Source: Chaunax sp. Z400
Lineage: Eukaryota > Chordata > Actinopteri > Lophiiformes > Chaunacidae
Length of the DNA stretch: 64,000 nt
Assembly (NCBI GenBank): GCA_037577475.1
Contig: CM075184.1
Span: 11,427,594-11,491,593 of the forward strand
Direction: 5' to 3'
The position numbers and the translations under genes are program-made. The notes under the pieces were generated by a model. The model had not been told where the DNA came from and ran no database searches. It saw only the letters and a program-made list of their open reading frames with translations. The first letter of the stretch is position 1; every line of letters starts with the position of its first letter. Shown piece by piece: positions 35,001 to 45,559 of this stretch.

Positions 35001-38000
35001 TTGGAAAAAAGGATCTTAGCAAGTTTTTTTAGCAAGTTTTTAGGATATTTGCATGAATTTAACATAGTAAAGAGGTATACTGAATGTCAGTTGTGATTCC
35101 TCTGCAGTATATTCCAGAGGAGTATTCGTCAGATGAAGAGGATGGAGAACATCAGTCGCTCTCCCTGCATCTCTCTCACCACCTCTACCCTGCAGGGCCT
35201 CAGCACCATCCATGCCTACAACATAAGAGACAGACACATAGAAAAGTAAGATAACAGCAATCCTTATATAAATTGTTTTTTGTTTGCTGACCTTATGGCC
35301 TTGCTGAGAATGTACTGTATGCTGTCTCCTCTGCTTAACATTCATGCATCAGACGATCTTTCAGGCGCAGTGTCTCACATCCTAGTCTGCATTGTAGAAG
35401 CTGTTATTATAGGCAGTATGTTCACAAACCCTGGCATGTCCTCTACCATGTTGTAGATTCAAGACACTGAATGACATCAACTCCAACCACTACTTACTGT
35501 TTCACTCTGGAACACGTTGGCTCTCCTTCTGGCTGGACCTCATGGCTGCAATCATGAGCTTGTTGGTGTCTCTGTTCGTAGTACTCGGCGATAATGAAAC
35601 CATCGATCCAGCTTTGAAAGGCCTGGCCATGTCCTACACCATACAGGTAAATGTGGACAGCAAATGAAAGAACATTTGGTTTGTTTTTAGAAAGAAAGGA
35701 ACTGCACCACGTGTTTACAGACTGATTTGTTGTCCAGTTGACAGGCATGCTTCAGTACGTAGTGAGGCAGTCGACTGAGGTGGAGGCCAGGTTCAACTCA
35801 GTGGAACGGCTGCAGGAATACATCACGGTTAGACTCAATATTTCTCTGCCTCAAAACAAATAATAGTATAGGTTCTCCTACCACCCGTATCTATCGATGT
35901 TGGTCCTCTAGACACTGTCCAGTAAATTATTCAAGAAGACCACCTGCATATCTTTTGACTGACTCTGTTCATTCACTCAAACTAGTTGTTAATTATTGTG
36001 TACAGGGATGTAAGCCTGAGGCCCCCAGACACATAGAGGATGCTCGAATCCCAGAGGACTGGCCAAAGAATGGAGCCATCACCTTCCAGGACTATAAGAT
36101 GAGGTACAGGGAGAATACACCCATTGTCCTGAATGAGCTCAATTTCCACATCCGAGGTGGAGAGAAGCTGGGCATCGTAGGAAGGACAGGCTCTGGTAAG
36201 GCAGTTTTCAAAAATGTTAAGTTAACTTAGACTGAAAATGTTTGATTGATTTTAGTGAATGGACTATTACTAATTACCATCGAGTTGAAGCTTGAACAGT
36301 CCTGGATACACACAGACAACAGCTGCATTGTGTGTTTCACCTACATACTAATGAAGATGAGTGACATCTCCATAAATGGAGCACAGTTGATCTATTATCT
36401 TTCATGATTATCATGTGTTTATATGTACAATGCAAAAGCTGACAACCTTGGTTTGCAGCCGCATTTTTGTGTAAAGGAAAGTATTTAGAGACTTTTATTT
36501 TGTTAAGCCAGGGTATTCATGGTAACTTTAACTTTGTAAACCATTCAGGTTACTATTTTTTTTTTTCTGTTTGTAGGGAAGTCCTCTTTAGGCGTGGCTC
36601 TGTTCAGGCTGGTGGAGCCGGCAGCAGGAACCATCCTGATTGATGGAGTGGACATTATGTCCATTGGTCTGAAAGATCTGCGCAGCAAGTTGTCTATCAT
36701 CCCCCAGGATCCTGTGCTATTCATTGGAACTGTCCGGTAACCTCAGCTAATGTTTAACTTTATGTATACACAGAGCGTTCTCAATGTGATGGGTTAGTCA
36801 GAGATGAACCTGCTGTGATATTTTGTGTACTTACCTCCAGGTACAACCTGGACCCTTTCAGTAACTACACCGATGAGGAGATCTGGGAGGCACTGGACAA
36901 GACTTACATGAAGGACTCAGTATGTTAACAGTACAGTACATTAACAGTCTCAGGCAGTGTGTGGTCATTTATCCAGAACAAATCTTATCAGCCAGAATAC
37001 AGCATCTACTAGTTTTCACATGTTTAACAAGAGTTGTGTCATCTGAATTTGCAGTCATTTCAGCACAATGCTTTGAGACACAATAACAATGGTGTTGTGT
37101 AATCAAAGGAGATTACAGTATGTTTTTTTTCTGGCATTAGTTTGTTTGATGGTTAGCTGGATTACTTAAAAAGTTATTAACTGATTTTAATGACATTTTT
37201 GGTGAGAGGATATGAGAGGAAGGGTGTGGCCTGAGGAACAATCACTTAGATTTTGGTGTTTACCTGGGTCATCATCTGGATCCAGAATTTTTTTTTATAG
37301 ATTCTTTATCTCTTTTTCTCTTAAAGCTTTTTAAGAAGCTTTTTGCTTCTAACTACAGTGCTTGGACAAAAATTACACAATGACATCTCCAGATCTCCCA
37401 GAGTCTGATCTGGATCCAAGTAATTTTCCAGATCTGATGATCCAGAACTGTCAAAATAATAATGATACCAATGTGATTCCAGATTTTGGGGATAGGTTTT
37501 CATGATCAAGGAATCATATTATGAGGATCACACTATCATGGGACTATTGCTCTTAGGTGCAATGACACCAGACAGAGCTGCCTTGGCAGAGGTTTGCACT
37601 CTCTGAGTGCTGTCTAGTTATTCATTGCAATGGTATTCGATATTTTTCAGTGTACGTTGTGTCAGTGGTGCGAGGAGTATTAAACCATTACTTTCAAATA
37701 TAATATTAACTCTAAGTGGTGTAGAAAGTATTCAGATATTTTACAAAGGTATTTTTAGCTTCCTATACTGAAATTATCAAAGCAAAGAAAAAAAATCAGA
37801 AGCAGAAAAATGCACCTTGTGAGTATTAACCAATTATATTTGTAGATTTGTATTACTAATGCATTCTGGATAGGTAGCATTTTAGGGTTTTAGTTGGTCG
37901 AGGTTGAGCCTATTTGAAATATTTGACATACTGTTTGGAGGTTAAATGTAGAGCACTGCATCAAATTTTCATCAGGTTTTTCATATGTATGTATTTGATG

Positions 38001-39913
38001 TAGCAGAATAAAAATATTGCAATATTTTCTGCTGAAATGTAAAAGCTGGATAAAATTAAGCTTTAAAGAAACAATGAAAGTACAAGTACCTCAAATTTGT
38101 ACTATAGCAGAGTACTTGAGTAAATATACTTTGATACATTCCACCACTGCACACTCCTCTCATGTAACTCAACAAGAAAGTGAATGAGTGTATTTGCTTA
38201 AAGGTTAAACTCTTTCTTTAATGGGCTGTTTGATCACCATCAGTCTAGGTTACTCTTAAAAGTGTTAAAGTCTGTAGTATAAATACTGCTGTATGTGGTT
38301 TTTGTTTCCTCAGATAACCAGACTGGAGGGGCAACTAGATGCACAGGTGCTGGAAAATGGAGAGAACTTCTCTGTAGGAGAAAGACAACTGATGTGTATG
38401 GCTAGAGCACTGCTCCGCAACTCCAAGGTTTGTTCATGTGTCTGCCTCATATGATTTATTTTGATTTGCATGCTTTACAATTTTGCTACTGCTGAACAGC
38501 CACTGGATTAATCCTGCTGCATGTCTATGTGTTGCAACACTAAATTAAACTACATGTCGTGTTTAATCATTTAACATATCATCACTATTCTAAATTGTCT
38601 TTTTCAGTTCTACATATCAGTTGCACATTGTTTCCCCCCAAACCCTTTCTACCCTTCTTGATCAGCGGTAACATTACCCTGTTTTAATATCCTTCCTTTT
38701 CTCCTGCCTGTGTGTGTGGATTTGTAACAACTCTTAAAGTGTTACGAGTGTCAATTACCTGTTGTGGCATTGCAGTTTATTTATGTGAGATGACAATATG
38801 AACAACTAACAGCCACAGTAAATAAAGATTTTAGTAAATTGCAAAGATTTAGTTTAATTTTTTCCTGTCAAACTTTCTAATGACTCAATTCAGAGGGTTA
38901 CATCATGGGACTTTTGCTTTGGAGTGAAATGCCAACAGGGGAAACTGAGCAGCCTTGGCGGAGGTCTACGCTCTCTGAGTGCTTTCTAGTTTTTACTATT
39001 ATCCACTATGATGCCATTTTCCATTAGTTTAGAAGAAAATGCATGATATTGAAGATATGTTTATATTTGGTAGTTATGATCAGGACTGATTTTGGCTAAA
39101 AAACATTGTGAAAGTGGAAGATGATATCAATATATCATATTTTATGGCAGCTTTAGAAGAAGAACATTTTCTGTCCCCAAGGACTGTGATTTGTCTGAAT
39201 CTAATACTCTACAAAATAAATTAATGCATCAAAATTACTCTTCTTCCTCTTTTTACCGCCACTTAGCATCTACTAAATAGACATGTTATGTATTTTGTTT
39301 TCATAAAAACAGATGCATTATGTACACAAACTACTATTTAAAGGGTTAAAATCCTGAAAATATATTCATATTTTGTAAAAATGATCAATACTGATGTTAG
39401 TTAAAAAATAACTCAGTGGAAGTGATAATAATATCAATAAGATATCAATAGCAATTTTAAGAGGCAGGTATTTCATGTCCTAAAAGAGGACGCGTTTCTC
39501 TTTATGAAATAAGGCACAAGGGGTTTATTCTTTCCCTTTCCTGCTTTCTGCACTAACTGCCTCTCCTGTTGTCCAACAGATCATTCTTTTAGATGAGGCA
39601 ACAGCATCTATTGATGCTGAGACAGACGCCTTGATCCAAACCACCATCAAAGAGGCCTTCCAGGACTGCACCATGCTCACCATCGCCCATCGTATCCACA
39701 CTGTAATAAACTCAGATCGTATTCTAGTCATGGACAAAGGAGAGGTAACAACCAAAACACACAGAGATAAAGTTTTTGTGATCGTGAACCCAGACTTACA
39801 GTAAATGTTCTCTCTGACAGGTGGCAGAGTTAGACAGTCCAGAGGTGCTGAAACAAAGACCAGATTCTCACTTCTACTCACTCCTGGCTGCTGCTAACAC
39901 GATGACCACCTGA
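17361..39913 (+). CDS. abcc12: ABCC12-like ATP-binding cassette transporter (MRP9), 30 coding exons
   Basis: Membrane ATP-driven transporter of the ABCC/MRP family, short form (TMD1-NBD1-TMD2-NBD2). Exons: 17361-17411, 17610-17749, 17909-18055, 18298-18445, 19840-20076, 20511-20684, 20944-21091, 23368-23516, 23639-23746, 23883-24095, 24178-24249, 25447-25571, 27096-27168, 27887-28090, 28363-28497, 28815-28905, 29348-29404, 32594-32686, 32794-32897, 33011-33187, 33366-33592, 35108-35245, 35457-35646, 35738-35827, 36006-36195, 36577-36736, 36841-36919, 38314-38427, 39580-39744, 39821-39913. Every intron is GT-AG and phases agree; the total is 4092 nt, 1363 residues, near the usual size of ABCC11/12. 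Segments such as HPVDNAGFLSFTTFSWMTP, AYVSQQAWIFHGTV and GERGLNLSGGQ place it in the ABCC5/11/12 group, closest to ABCC12. The substrate is not known from sequence. The start ATG has a purine at -3. ABCC11 is the main alternative name. Confidence 0.88.
18536..18790 (+). repeat. teleost repeat fragment (AAAGGAATAGTTCACCC type), intron 4
   Basis: Starts with TTAA followed by AGGAATAGTTCACCCAAAAA and TGAAAATTCAGTCATTCACT, one of the most common short repeats in fish. The far inverted end was not found, so this is a piece. It sits in the 1394-bp intron 4. Confidence 0.6.
20696..20727 (+). repeat. imperfect TG microsatellite, intron 6
   Basis: A short TG run with interruptions starting 12 bases after the exon 6 donor (20685). 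Confidence 0.8.
21247..22105. mobile_element. non-autonomous DNA transposon with 11-bp inverted ends, intron 7
   Basis: CACTGTAAAAC at 21247-21257 and GTTTTACAGTG at 22095-22105 are perfect inverse copies. The interior is AT-rich with many CTGTAAA/TTTACAGT motifs near both ends, a form familiar from fish. The flanks share TGG immediately outside each end, a possible 3-bp target-site duplication. No transposase frame is present; an 81-codon frame inside has no family look. A run of ATA repeats lies at 21816-21847. Confidence 0.6.
22330..22620 (+). repeat. possible hAT-like repeat fragment, intron 7
   Basis: Contains GGGGTGTGCGATGTTGACAA and GGCTGCTGGTGTCTCTGAAC, which resemble an interspersed fish repeat. 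Borders are unclear and the family call is weak. Confidence 0.35.
24284..24425 (+). repeat. CCTTGGCGG-end repeat, internal piece (copy 2), intron 11
   Basis: Has the GTTTGTTTGTCTGTTTGTTA run followed by GCAAAAACTAATGGACGGAT, the 5' internal part of the repeat found at 47503. Confidence 0.5.
24480..24563. repeat. inverted-repeat fragment, intron 11
   Basis: CAGCTGAAAATGC (24480-24492) and GCATTTTTCAGCTG (24550-24563) are nearly perfect inverse copies 84 bp apart end to end, so this stretch can fold into a stem. Similar GAAAACGCC-containing repeats are common in fish. Confidence 0.5.
25043..25265 (+). repeat. CCTTGGCGG-end repeat, internal piece (copy 3), intron 11
   Basis: Carries GGTTATGTTTTCACCTGCAT, then GCAAATACTAACGGATTTCT, GGTGGAAGGATGGGACA, TTTTGGTGTGGATCCAGAT and ACATTGCTAGATAGGGTGTT, in the order of the family. 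Confidence 0.6.
26256..26887. mobile_element. 632-bp TTAA-flanked inverted-repeat element, intron 12
   Basis: Left end TTAAAGGTATACTCCCACTCA (26256-26276) and right end TGAGTGGGAGTTGCTCTTTAA (26867-26887) are inverse copies except for three or four bases, and both carry TTAA at the outside. That is the target duplication of piggyBac and Kolobok elements. Inside, away from the ends, the base make-up changes: it is CpG-richer, with a palindromic TGACGTCA (about 26670) and, on the + strand, an ATG frame of eight codons (MEEDNPQP, from 26529) running straight into a GTAAGT donor. No transposase is present. Confidence 0.65.
30487..32065 (-). mobile_element. truncated Ty3/gypsy element inserted in the Tc1 copy
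   Basis: Minus strand. One frame (31222-31614) contains the protease region with HAMVYSGCTKS, where the catalytic DSG has become YSG. Another (30602-31117) contains reverse-transcriptase pieces with YLGFHFG, RPPKTKKEVGPF and a degenerate DDVVIHSDTW-type segment (RDEVIHSDTW). Copies of a TGTCNTCAGC...CCAAANCCACNCTGCCAC sequence lie at both ends (about 30595-30630 and 32031-32063), as expected for LTR ends. Most of Pol (rest of RT, integrase) is missing. Confidence 0.65.
31962..32032. repeat. (CT)n microsatellite
   Basis: About 35 uninterrupted CT units inside the upstream LTR of the gypsy element; a shorter GA run is found near its other end (30489-30502). Confidence 0.95.
33842..34990. repeat. 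dispersed repeat in intron 21 containing a minisatellite
   Basis: Shares purine-rich phrases with 13000-13560 (see there), for example CAGACTAAATACACTGGGAG at about 34112 and ATAAAACAGGAAACAATAAA near 34890. The family probably is an LTR element, but ends were not placed. Confidence 0.5.
34310..34655. repeat. 39-bp minisatellite, about 9 units, intron 21
   Basis: Units begin GACTGGACACG or GACAGAACACG and run GAGGAGCAGGAGTCGGCGGG to a C-rich end. Starts of units: 34310, 34349, 34388, 34427, 34466, 34505, 34543, 34582, 34620; unit 6 has 38 bases and the last is incomplete. Because 39 is divisible by three the array stays open in several frames on both strands; one frame gives a 13-residue unit such as GHVEQGSAGPPPT. 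It lies within a spliced-out intron. Confidence 0.85.
37130..37625 (+). repeat. CCTTGGCGG-end repeat, longer degenerate copy 4, intron 27
   Basis: Contains GGATTACTTAAAAAGTTATT, a GATCCAGAATTTTT piece and the terminal part GAGCTGCCTTGGCAGAGGTT with TTGCACTCTCTGAGTGC. An inner region with several short direct and inverted repeats of CCAGATCT/GGATCC type makes it hard to align. Confidence 0.5.
38895..39000 (+). repeat. CCTTGGCGG-end repeat, terminal piece (copy 5), intron 28
   Basis: GAGCAGCCTTGGCGGAGGTC followed by ACGCTCTCTGAGTGC, the family's right end. Confidence 0.6.
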
Positions 39914-40660
39914 ACCACTGAGGCTCTGTGATACTCCAGCACCACTAAACAGTAATAGCTACAGTATAACAGGATACTAGTTACTGTATTGATTTACACA
40001 ACCTTATCTTAAACAATAATGTCATAATTTGGACTGCTTGTATCAGGTGTAACTGAGAGGTGGGTTTTGATGCAAACATATTGCTAATGTTCGTAAATAG
40101 TGATGTGTTGATCTCTCCTGTCTGCTTAAAGAAATACACACATTGTTTTTTAACGTAGTGGATTTAATCTGTCATTTATACTGTATTTAAAACATATTAT
40201 TTATTGATTTTTATGTCTTTGTCTGCTGACACTTTGCATCAACTACATAGGACGTTTGGATGAATATGTACGGCATATGTTAAACATTGCTGAATAACTA
40301 ATGCATGTTATAATAATAATGAAGTGTATTTGGTAATGTAACAATGTCTGAGCGAAATCAATTGTGAGGGGTGTCATCCCATATAACCTCATATAAATCG
40401 CATTAAAAAATGTCTGAATTTGATGAAAACATTGTTTGCTTTGTATTTTTTAATCAAAACTTATGCTTGCTTTCTCATTTTGACAGGCTATAGGGCTGCC
40501 TATGTTGCATTGACAGTTCTCTTTTTCTTTCCCAATCGACCCACCACCCCTAGTTAAAGGGGTGATGGTGACTAATACTTTTGCATAGTCATTAAATTTG
40601 CTGGAGTATCATTTAATAAAGGAAGTTTGCTGCTACAGTTATGGTAACTTTAATAAAAGA
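39914..40660 (+). other. abcc12: 3' UTR region of the abcc12-like gene
   Basis: The TGA at 39911-39913 ends the frame. AATAAA signals occur at 40615-40620 and 40652-40657; either could end the transcript about 700-750 bases after the stop. The region is AT-rich and has no further exon. Confidence 0.5.
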
Positions 40661-41340
40661 GAATTTCACGTATGGGTGTCAAATCTGGCTGGTGTCTTAT
40701 GAGGAAAAGGGTTTTCTGCTGTGAAATCTTGTTAAGGCGTGACATTCCTTTCAGCTGTGGTTATTGTGTTATAGTGGTGAGGTCTTGTCCCCAGCCTGCT
40801 CTTTCAATCCTCTCTTTATCTCTCCACTCTCCATCCTCTCACCTTCTCCTCATGATAAAAACGTGATTTATTAAAATATAGGTCTATAATATCTATTCAT
40901 GAAGATATAAAAGGATGACTTTCTTAAAAAAGGCATGTTAAGAGCTAATCTAATGAGCACTTCACTCTCAAGCCTTTCTTTTGTTACACAGAAATCCAAT
41001 TTAAGAAGAAGTTGAAAAAATAAGCGGCTTTATATTTTACTTTATTGCTCAGTTGAAGGTGTTTACACAGACTGAAACACTGGTGCATGGCGTTCAATTT
41101 ACAGTAACTAGCACAGCACAGTACTGGGCACCAGAGACTGACAGGGCCATGTTTACCACCAATTATTCAAGAAAAATTAAGCTTTAGTTATTTCAACTTT
41201 TTTTTAAAACTGAGAGAGGCTTTCACAAACTGAGAGTAAGTGATGAAAGAGCGAGTCACAGTTTAACAAATGAAAATTATTGTGGTTATTTTCTGTGGTT
41301 TAATACAATCTGGCGTTTTGGCTCCTTTAGCTCCAGCTGT
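40661..41340. other. no gene recognised
   Basis: AT-rich intergenic sequence after the transporter. Confidence 0.4.
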
Positions 41341-41560
41341 CATTTGGATTATGGACACATGATGGCAGTAGAGCTTTTTTTTTGTCCTCATGACCTCATG
41401 AGAGGCCAATGATGGAATGACAACTTGAAAGGTGTATTAGCTGGTTACTTTCAAAGGCCAAGTATCAATATTCATGTAATATGGCATAGGTTCATTGCTT
41501 TTTATTCAACTGTTTGCTGTCTAAGAAATGCTTGAAGAGAATGTTTTAAACATGGAGAAA
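41341..41560 (+). repeat. dispersed repeat, copy B (pair with 5060-5300)
   Basis: Core 41341-41490 matches 5060-5210 in direct orientation; see that entry. This copy begins about 700 bases after the transporter's probable poly(A) site. Confidence 0.7.
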
Positions 41561-43379
41561 GTAGCCGCTTGCTACAAAGATAAAGCTACAAAAACTCCTC
41601 CTGTTTATTTAGTCATGTAAAATGTATTTATGGGGTTGGAATTTTAGCTTGAAACACAATTTCAATGTGTTTTCCATGCAACAAAAATTTTGATTTCATT
41701 CTGTTTTCCATTCACGTTTAGATGTAGAACATATTTTGCCATCCTTTGTGGTGTCGCTGATGAATATGTTTACACCTTTGGTGGAGGAGCTACAGGAGAA
41801 AATAAAAACAGTCATACTACAACCTTTTTCCTCATCTTTGGTTCTTTCATTTAAGATTCCTTGCCAAAATAAATGTGAACCCAACAGCTTACATTTTCTG
41901 TAAAATGCTACATTCATCAGCACTTAAAAACATTTATTGTAATCCTTTTTTCCTTTTTTTTAAAGGCTCATTCCAGTGCTCCTTTATTAAAATCTTTTTT
42001 AAGCTGCTGATAGGCCTGATAGACCTGTATGTCGTTGGGTGGCAGGTTTCTCTGAGTTGTGGCCTTCATGGAGAACACGGACAAGCCAAATGTAGTGCAA
42101 CCAAAGGGCACTGTAAATCTCTAATGGACGATACTGTTGAGAATTTTATGATCTTCTCAGAGAACAAGATTACATCAGGGGGAAGCGGCCAAATCATAAA
42201 AAAACAGATTTGAGTATAGCATAAAATTCTCAATGCTCAAAAGTGTTTGTTTCTCCACTATTCTGTTAAGACGGTTCTGAATTCCCCTTTGTCCAGAAAT
42301 AGAAAAGTACTATAGGACATGGGAAACGATCTTAGCAAGCATTAATAACTAGATGGGATGTTAATGAATAATAATCTAATAAACCAGTGGCAGACTCGGT
42401 TTACCTGAGGGCCAGGGGTAGGTAGTTAAATAATAAATGCATAAATAAACAAACAAAAAGGAATACAGCTGCATGCTGTTGGGCTTAAGGAAATTTGTGA
42501 TGCATTTATGAGGAAACAGTTCCTAACACTGACTAAAATTAAAATAGTTTGATTAGATGACTCAAATTTAAAGCATAACTATGACACCACTGTAATATAA
42601 ATGCAGAGGAAGTGTTAAAGATTTTGCGCTTTAGAGGCACATAGAGGCTATAATGTTTTAACAAGTAGGGCAGGCTATTTTTAAATACTGGACATCCATA
42701 GAGGGCACTTAAGTCTATGACCGCCACTGCATTTGGATAATTCTTTGTTCTCTGGTGCAGTCCAGTGTAAAAATCATTGAGTTTTATAAGATTCATTCCA
42801 AAGCACACACTACATTAACGCCTGAATGACTCACAGAACATAAATGGTATGTAGTTTCACCACACAGCCTTGGTGAATTTAAACTGTCAATGTGAACAGA
42901 TATATAATTTTGAATGTTAACTAAAAATCAAACACGCTGCACATGCTTGCACAAAGCCTCATTCATGATGATGAAGGAGAGAGGAGTGACTCCTCCAAGC
43001 AAATCTTTTCAGCTGGTTATATAAACTTGAACCTGTGACCTTCAGTCACAAGCTTTCTTCTTCTTCCTTCAGGCCAGGGCTACATAAAATATCAATGGAT
43101 CTGTTATTATACTGGGTTCGAGTAAGGGCTGTGCTGTACGTGCCAGCTGCAAAGTCTGGTGTCAACACTTTTAAAAATGATACTTTCTTTATCATTGTAG
43201 TCATGAGCTACAACATGTGAGAAAATCCATCTGAAATATTAGAGACAACTTTAAAACATACTGGCAAAGTCATACTCTGATGGCAAAATGTGCACATTTT
43301 CTCACTATCGCTTAAAGCATAAAAACACACATGATGCTTACATTACAAACACATTCATACTCATACTTAGCGCCTGCTC
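41561..43379. other. no gene recognised
   Basis: AT-rich sequence with short open frames that lack any family feature. The region around 43019-43070 has a TATATAAA-like string and the palindrome GTGACCTTCAGTCAC, with no coding frame attached. Confidence 0.4.
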
Positions 43380-43587
43380 AACACATAAGCAAACTAAGCG
43401 ACTGCTCAGGGCCCCCGTGGCCACCAAGGAGGTACATATTTTTCAAAAATAATGTCAGCTTCATATTTTATTCTTGAACCATTATTGTTATCTTGTTATA
43501 GGTTCATTTGATCTACTCATTTAATATAGTAGGCCTCTTGTTGTTTGTTAGTTGCATTTATTCTCTATTTAAAAGGATACTGTTTAT

Positions 43588-45061
43588 TTTTTTGTGATCA
43601 ACTTTTTATTTATTTGTTGAATACAAAAGGACAAACAGTATAACAATTACAAAGGGAAATAAAATAACATAGAAAGTTAATAATAAATAATAATTAAAAA
43701 AATTAAATACATAAATAGATAAATAAATGGTGATAAAAACTACCCCAGATAACTCCCACCCAGCATAAACCCTGGATCCAGTCCCTGTTAAAGAAATTCA
43801 TTTATTTAAGAAAAGAAATTTTTCTTTGGAGGTCAGTCGAAAGTGATTGCCAAGTCTCTATGACAGATTCCTTTGCTTCGTGAACTCGGGCAGTGGACAG
43901 CTCTAAAATACACAATGTCCAAGAATACCAGAACCCAAGCACAAACAGAGAGGGAGTGAGGAGGCTTCCAGCATGTAGCCACCAGTTGTTGTTTTTTTGC
44001 TGCAGTAAGCCTGGCCAATATTGCCCGTCTTTCATCTAAATTTCAGACCCAGATGTGACAAATCACTGAGAATAAGGGTAGTGGGAGAGCAAGGGAGCAC
44101 AATACCAAACATGCTAGAAAGGTTAGATGCAACTGTTTTCCAAAAGGAAGCCACTGAGGGACATTCCCAAAACATATATAAAAAAAGTGCCAACTGCATT
44201 TAATGTGCACAAAGAGCAAGTAGGGTCAGCAATCCTTTTCATCTTGTGAAGTTTTCTAGTTGTTAAATACACTCTATGAATAAAATTGTAATGGATTTGC
44301 TGGTGGTCTGGGTTTCTGGGAGCTAAACCTATGTAAATGGACTGTACTTATATAGCACCTTTCTAGTCTGACTGACCACTCAAAGCGCTTTACAACACAA
44401 GCCAGTGTTCACCCATTCACAGTGGTGGCATTTGTACCATGAAAGGTGCCACCTGCTCATTGGGAGTGGTAACCATTCACGCAAACATGCACACACCAAT
44501 GGAACAGCCATTGGGAGCAATTTGGGGTTCAGTATCTTGCCCAAGGACACTTCAACATGTAGGCTGCAGGGGATGGGGATCGAACCACCGACCTTCTGAT
44601 AAGTGGACGACTGCTCTACCACTGAGCTACAGCCGTCCTGTTAATACAAACTTTGTCCCAATCAAATGCTGGGGTCATATCTGGGACATCTGCCCTCCAC
44701 AAAGCATCTAATGTCAGGGGACTGTAAGAATGCTGCGACAACACCCAGTAGAGTCTGGAGACGAGGCCTCTGGTGCCTCTGGCAGCGCCTTAGTGCCCTG
44801 CCAAGTGGGTGTGGTGTAAGAGGGCCTTGCAGTGGGATCCCACTTGCTCGCAGAGTCGATCTTAATTGTAAGTAGCAGAAAAAGGAGGTAAGTTGCACCT
44901 GGCACATAAATCTTGAAAGGGAAGTAAACCCTCGTCTCCATAGATGTCTCCAAGCACACAAATGCCCCTCCCCTCCCAACAGGGGAAATAAATAGGACGA
45001 CCACCAATCTGTAGTCTCATATTATTAAATAGTGGGGCATGTAGGTCCCATGCAGAGGTAA
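43588..45061 (-). mobile_element. L1-type LINE 3' fragment with 17-bp target-site duplication
   Basis: AAAAGGATACTGTTTAT occurs at 43571-43587 and again at 45062-45078, directly flanking the insert. A T-rich run at the left border fits the poly(A) tail of a minus-strand LINE. Minus-strand translation holds pieces of the C-terminal part of L1-type ORF2: DPTCSLCTLNAVGTFF, LTAAKKQQLVATCWKPPHSL and FLDIVYF with ELSTARVHEAKESV. Several frame changes and stops make it non-functional. It is 5'-truncated, as is usual. Confidence 0.75.
44333..44635 (-). repeat. tRNA-head SINE, family 1, inserted in the LINE
   Basis: Reverse complement of the type at 10183-10447: tail first (TGGACTGTACTTATATAGCA; CACTCAAAGCGCTTTACA), then GGGGTTCAGTATCTTGCCCA and AGGACACTTCAACATGTAGG, then the tRNA head with B box GGATCGAACCACC and A-box region near 44610-44632. 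It interrupts the L1 sequence. Confidence 0.8.
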
Positions 45062-45137
45062 AAAAGGATACTGTTTATGGTCTTATTTGACTTTATTTGT
45101 AGTATAATAGTAATAGTATTTTAGGCCAGTAACCATG

Positions 45138-45210
45138 TCACACAAGATGGTATAGTGGTTGGTTGCTTCCCATGCAGGTGGCCTGTGTTCGATTCTTGTG
45201 GTCAAATTTC
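45138..45210 (+). repeat. tRNA-like sequence (Gly-CCC type), probably a SINE head or tRNA pseudogene
   Basis: GATGGTATAGTGGTTGGTTG resembles a D arm/A box, TTCCCAT a CCC anticodon loop flanked by TGC/GCA, and TGTTCGATTC a B box. The T stem does not pair, so a working tRNA is unlikely. It is part of the outer repeat's right piece. Confidence 0.5.
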
Positions 45211-45559
45211 TCTATTTAATAACTTTATGATTTTTTTTGCTACTGTCAGAGTTTGTTTGAAACTTTTCGGCATGTGTTTTGTTGGGTTTTTTTTGGCAAA
45301 ATCTTAAGGATTTTCAATACAAGCCTTACAGGTTCAGCATCTGAAGAGGTTGACATATATGCCATAGAAGGGTAAAAACAGGTCAGGCTGACATTAGTTT
45401 GATATAAGCAGTGCAGATACAACTAATAACTAATAATTGGTGTGGGAATGATCAAGCATTGACAGTTGTCAGTAACATTAACGGTGGGGGCTCCCCAAAT
45501 CATTTTCTGCTTAGGGCCCCATAATGGCTTGGGCCGGCTCTGGCCATACTGTACGTGGG

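Larger units (their letters stand above)
32794..35827 (+). other. abcc12: abcc12-like exons 19-24: second transmembrane domain (TMD2)
   Basis: Residues about 789-1097. Hydrophobic helices include YFVIFLAMLNIFLLIGSTAF, GLGIVVMVTLAFIKCFL, FLNFCLMVTFIIIIISGVF with VVVAILGALFILIL, and a helix in exon 23. Conserved ABCC pieces are SPMSFFDTTPAGRILNRFSK, LTTSTLQGLSTIHAY and QLTGMLQYVVRQSTEVEARF. An N-glycosylation motif NAS at residue 826 falls in the first outer loop, where mammalian relatives are also glycosylated. Confidence 0.85.
36006..39913 (+). other. abcc12: abcc12-like exons 25-30: second nucleotide-binding domain (NBD2) and C-terminus
   Basis: Residues 1098-1363. Walker A GRTGSGKSS with Lys1162 split across exons 25/26, Q-loop IIPQDPVLF (exon 26), signature in the altered form FSVGE at 1259-1263 (exon 28), Walker B IILLDEATASID with Asp1283 and Glu1284 (exon 29), and H-loop His1315 in TIAHRIH. 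The signature change from LSGGQ to FSVGE is seen in ABCC5/11/12 too. It ends in a short tail after LLAAANTM, without a clear PDZ-binding motif. Confidence 0.85.
43380..45545. repeat. outer repeat, split by a LINE insertion
   Basis: Left piece 43380-43587 starts CTGCTCAACACATAAGCAAA and has GACTGCTCAGGGCCCCCGTG. Right piece 45062-45545 ends TTAGGGCCCCATAATGGCTT plus GGGCCGGCTCTGGCC. Such GGGCCCC-ended repeats are common in fish. The two pieces are separated by exactly the LINE at 43588-45061 and overlap in the 17-bp target duplication. Confidence 0.6.

Noticed and set aside
44662..45007. Several overlapping frames of 69-105 codons
   Set aside because: They lie in the decayed LINE; none is an intact domain.
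45138..45210. Possible functional tRNA-Gly
   Set aside because: The T stem does not pair and it is embedded in a repeat, so I treat it as a SINE head or pseudogene.
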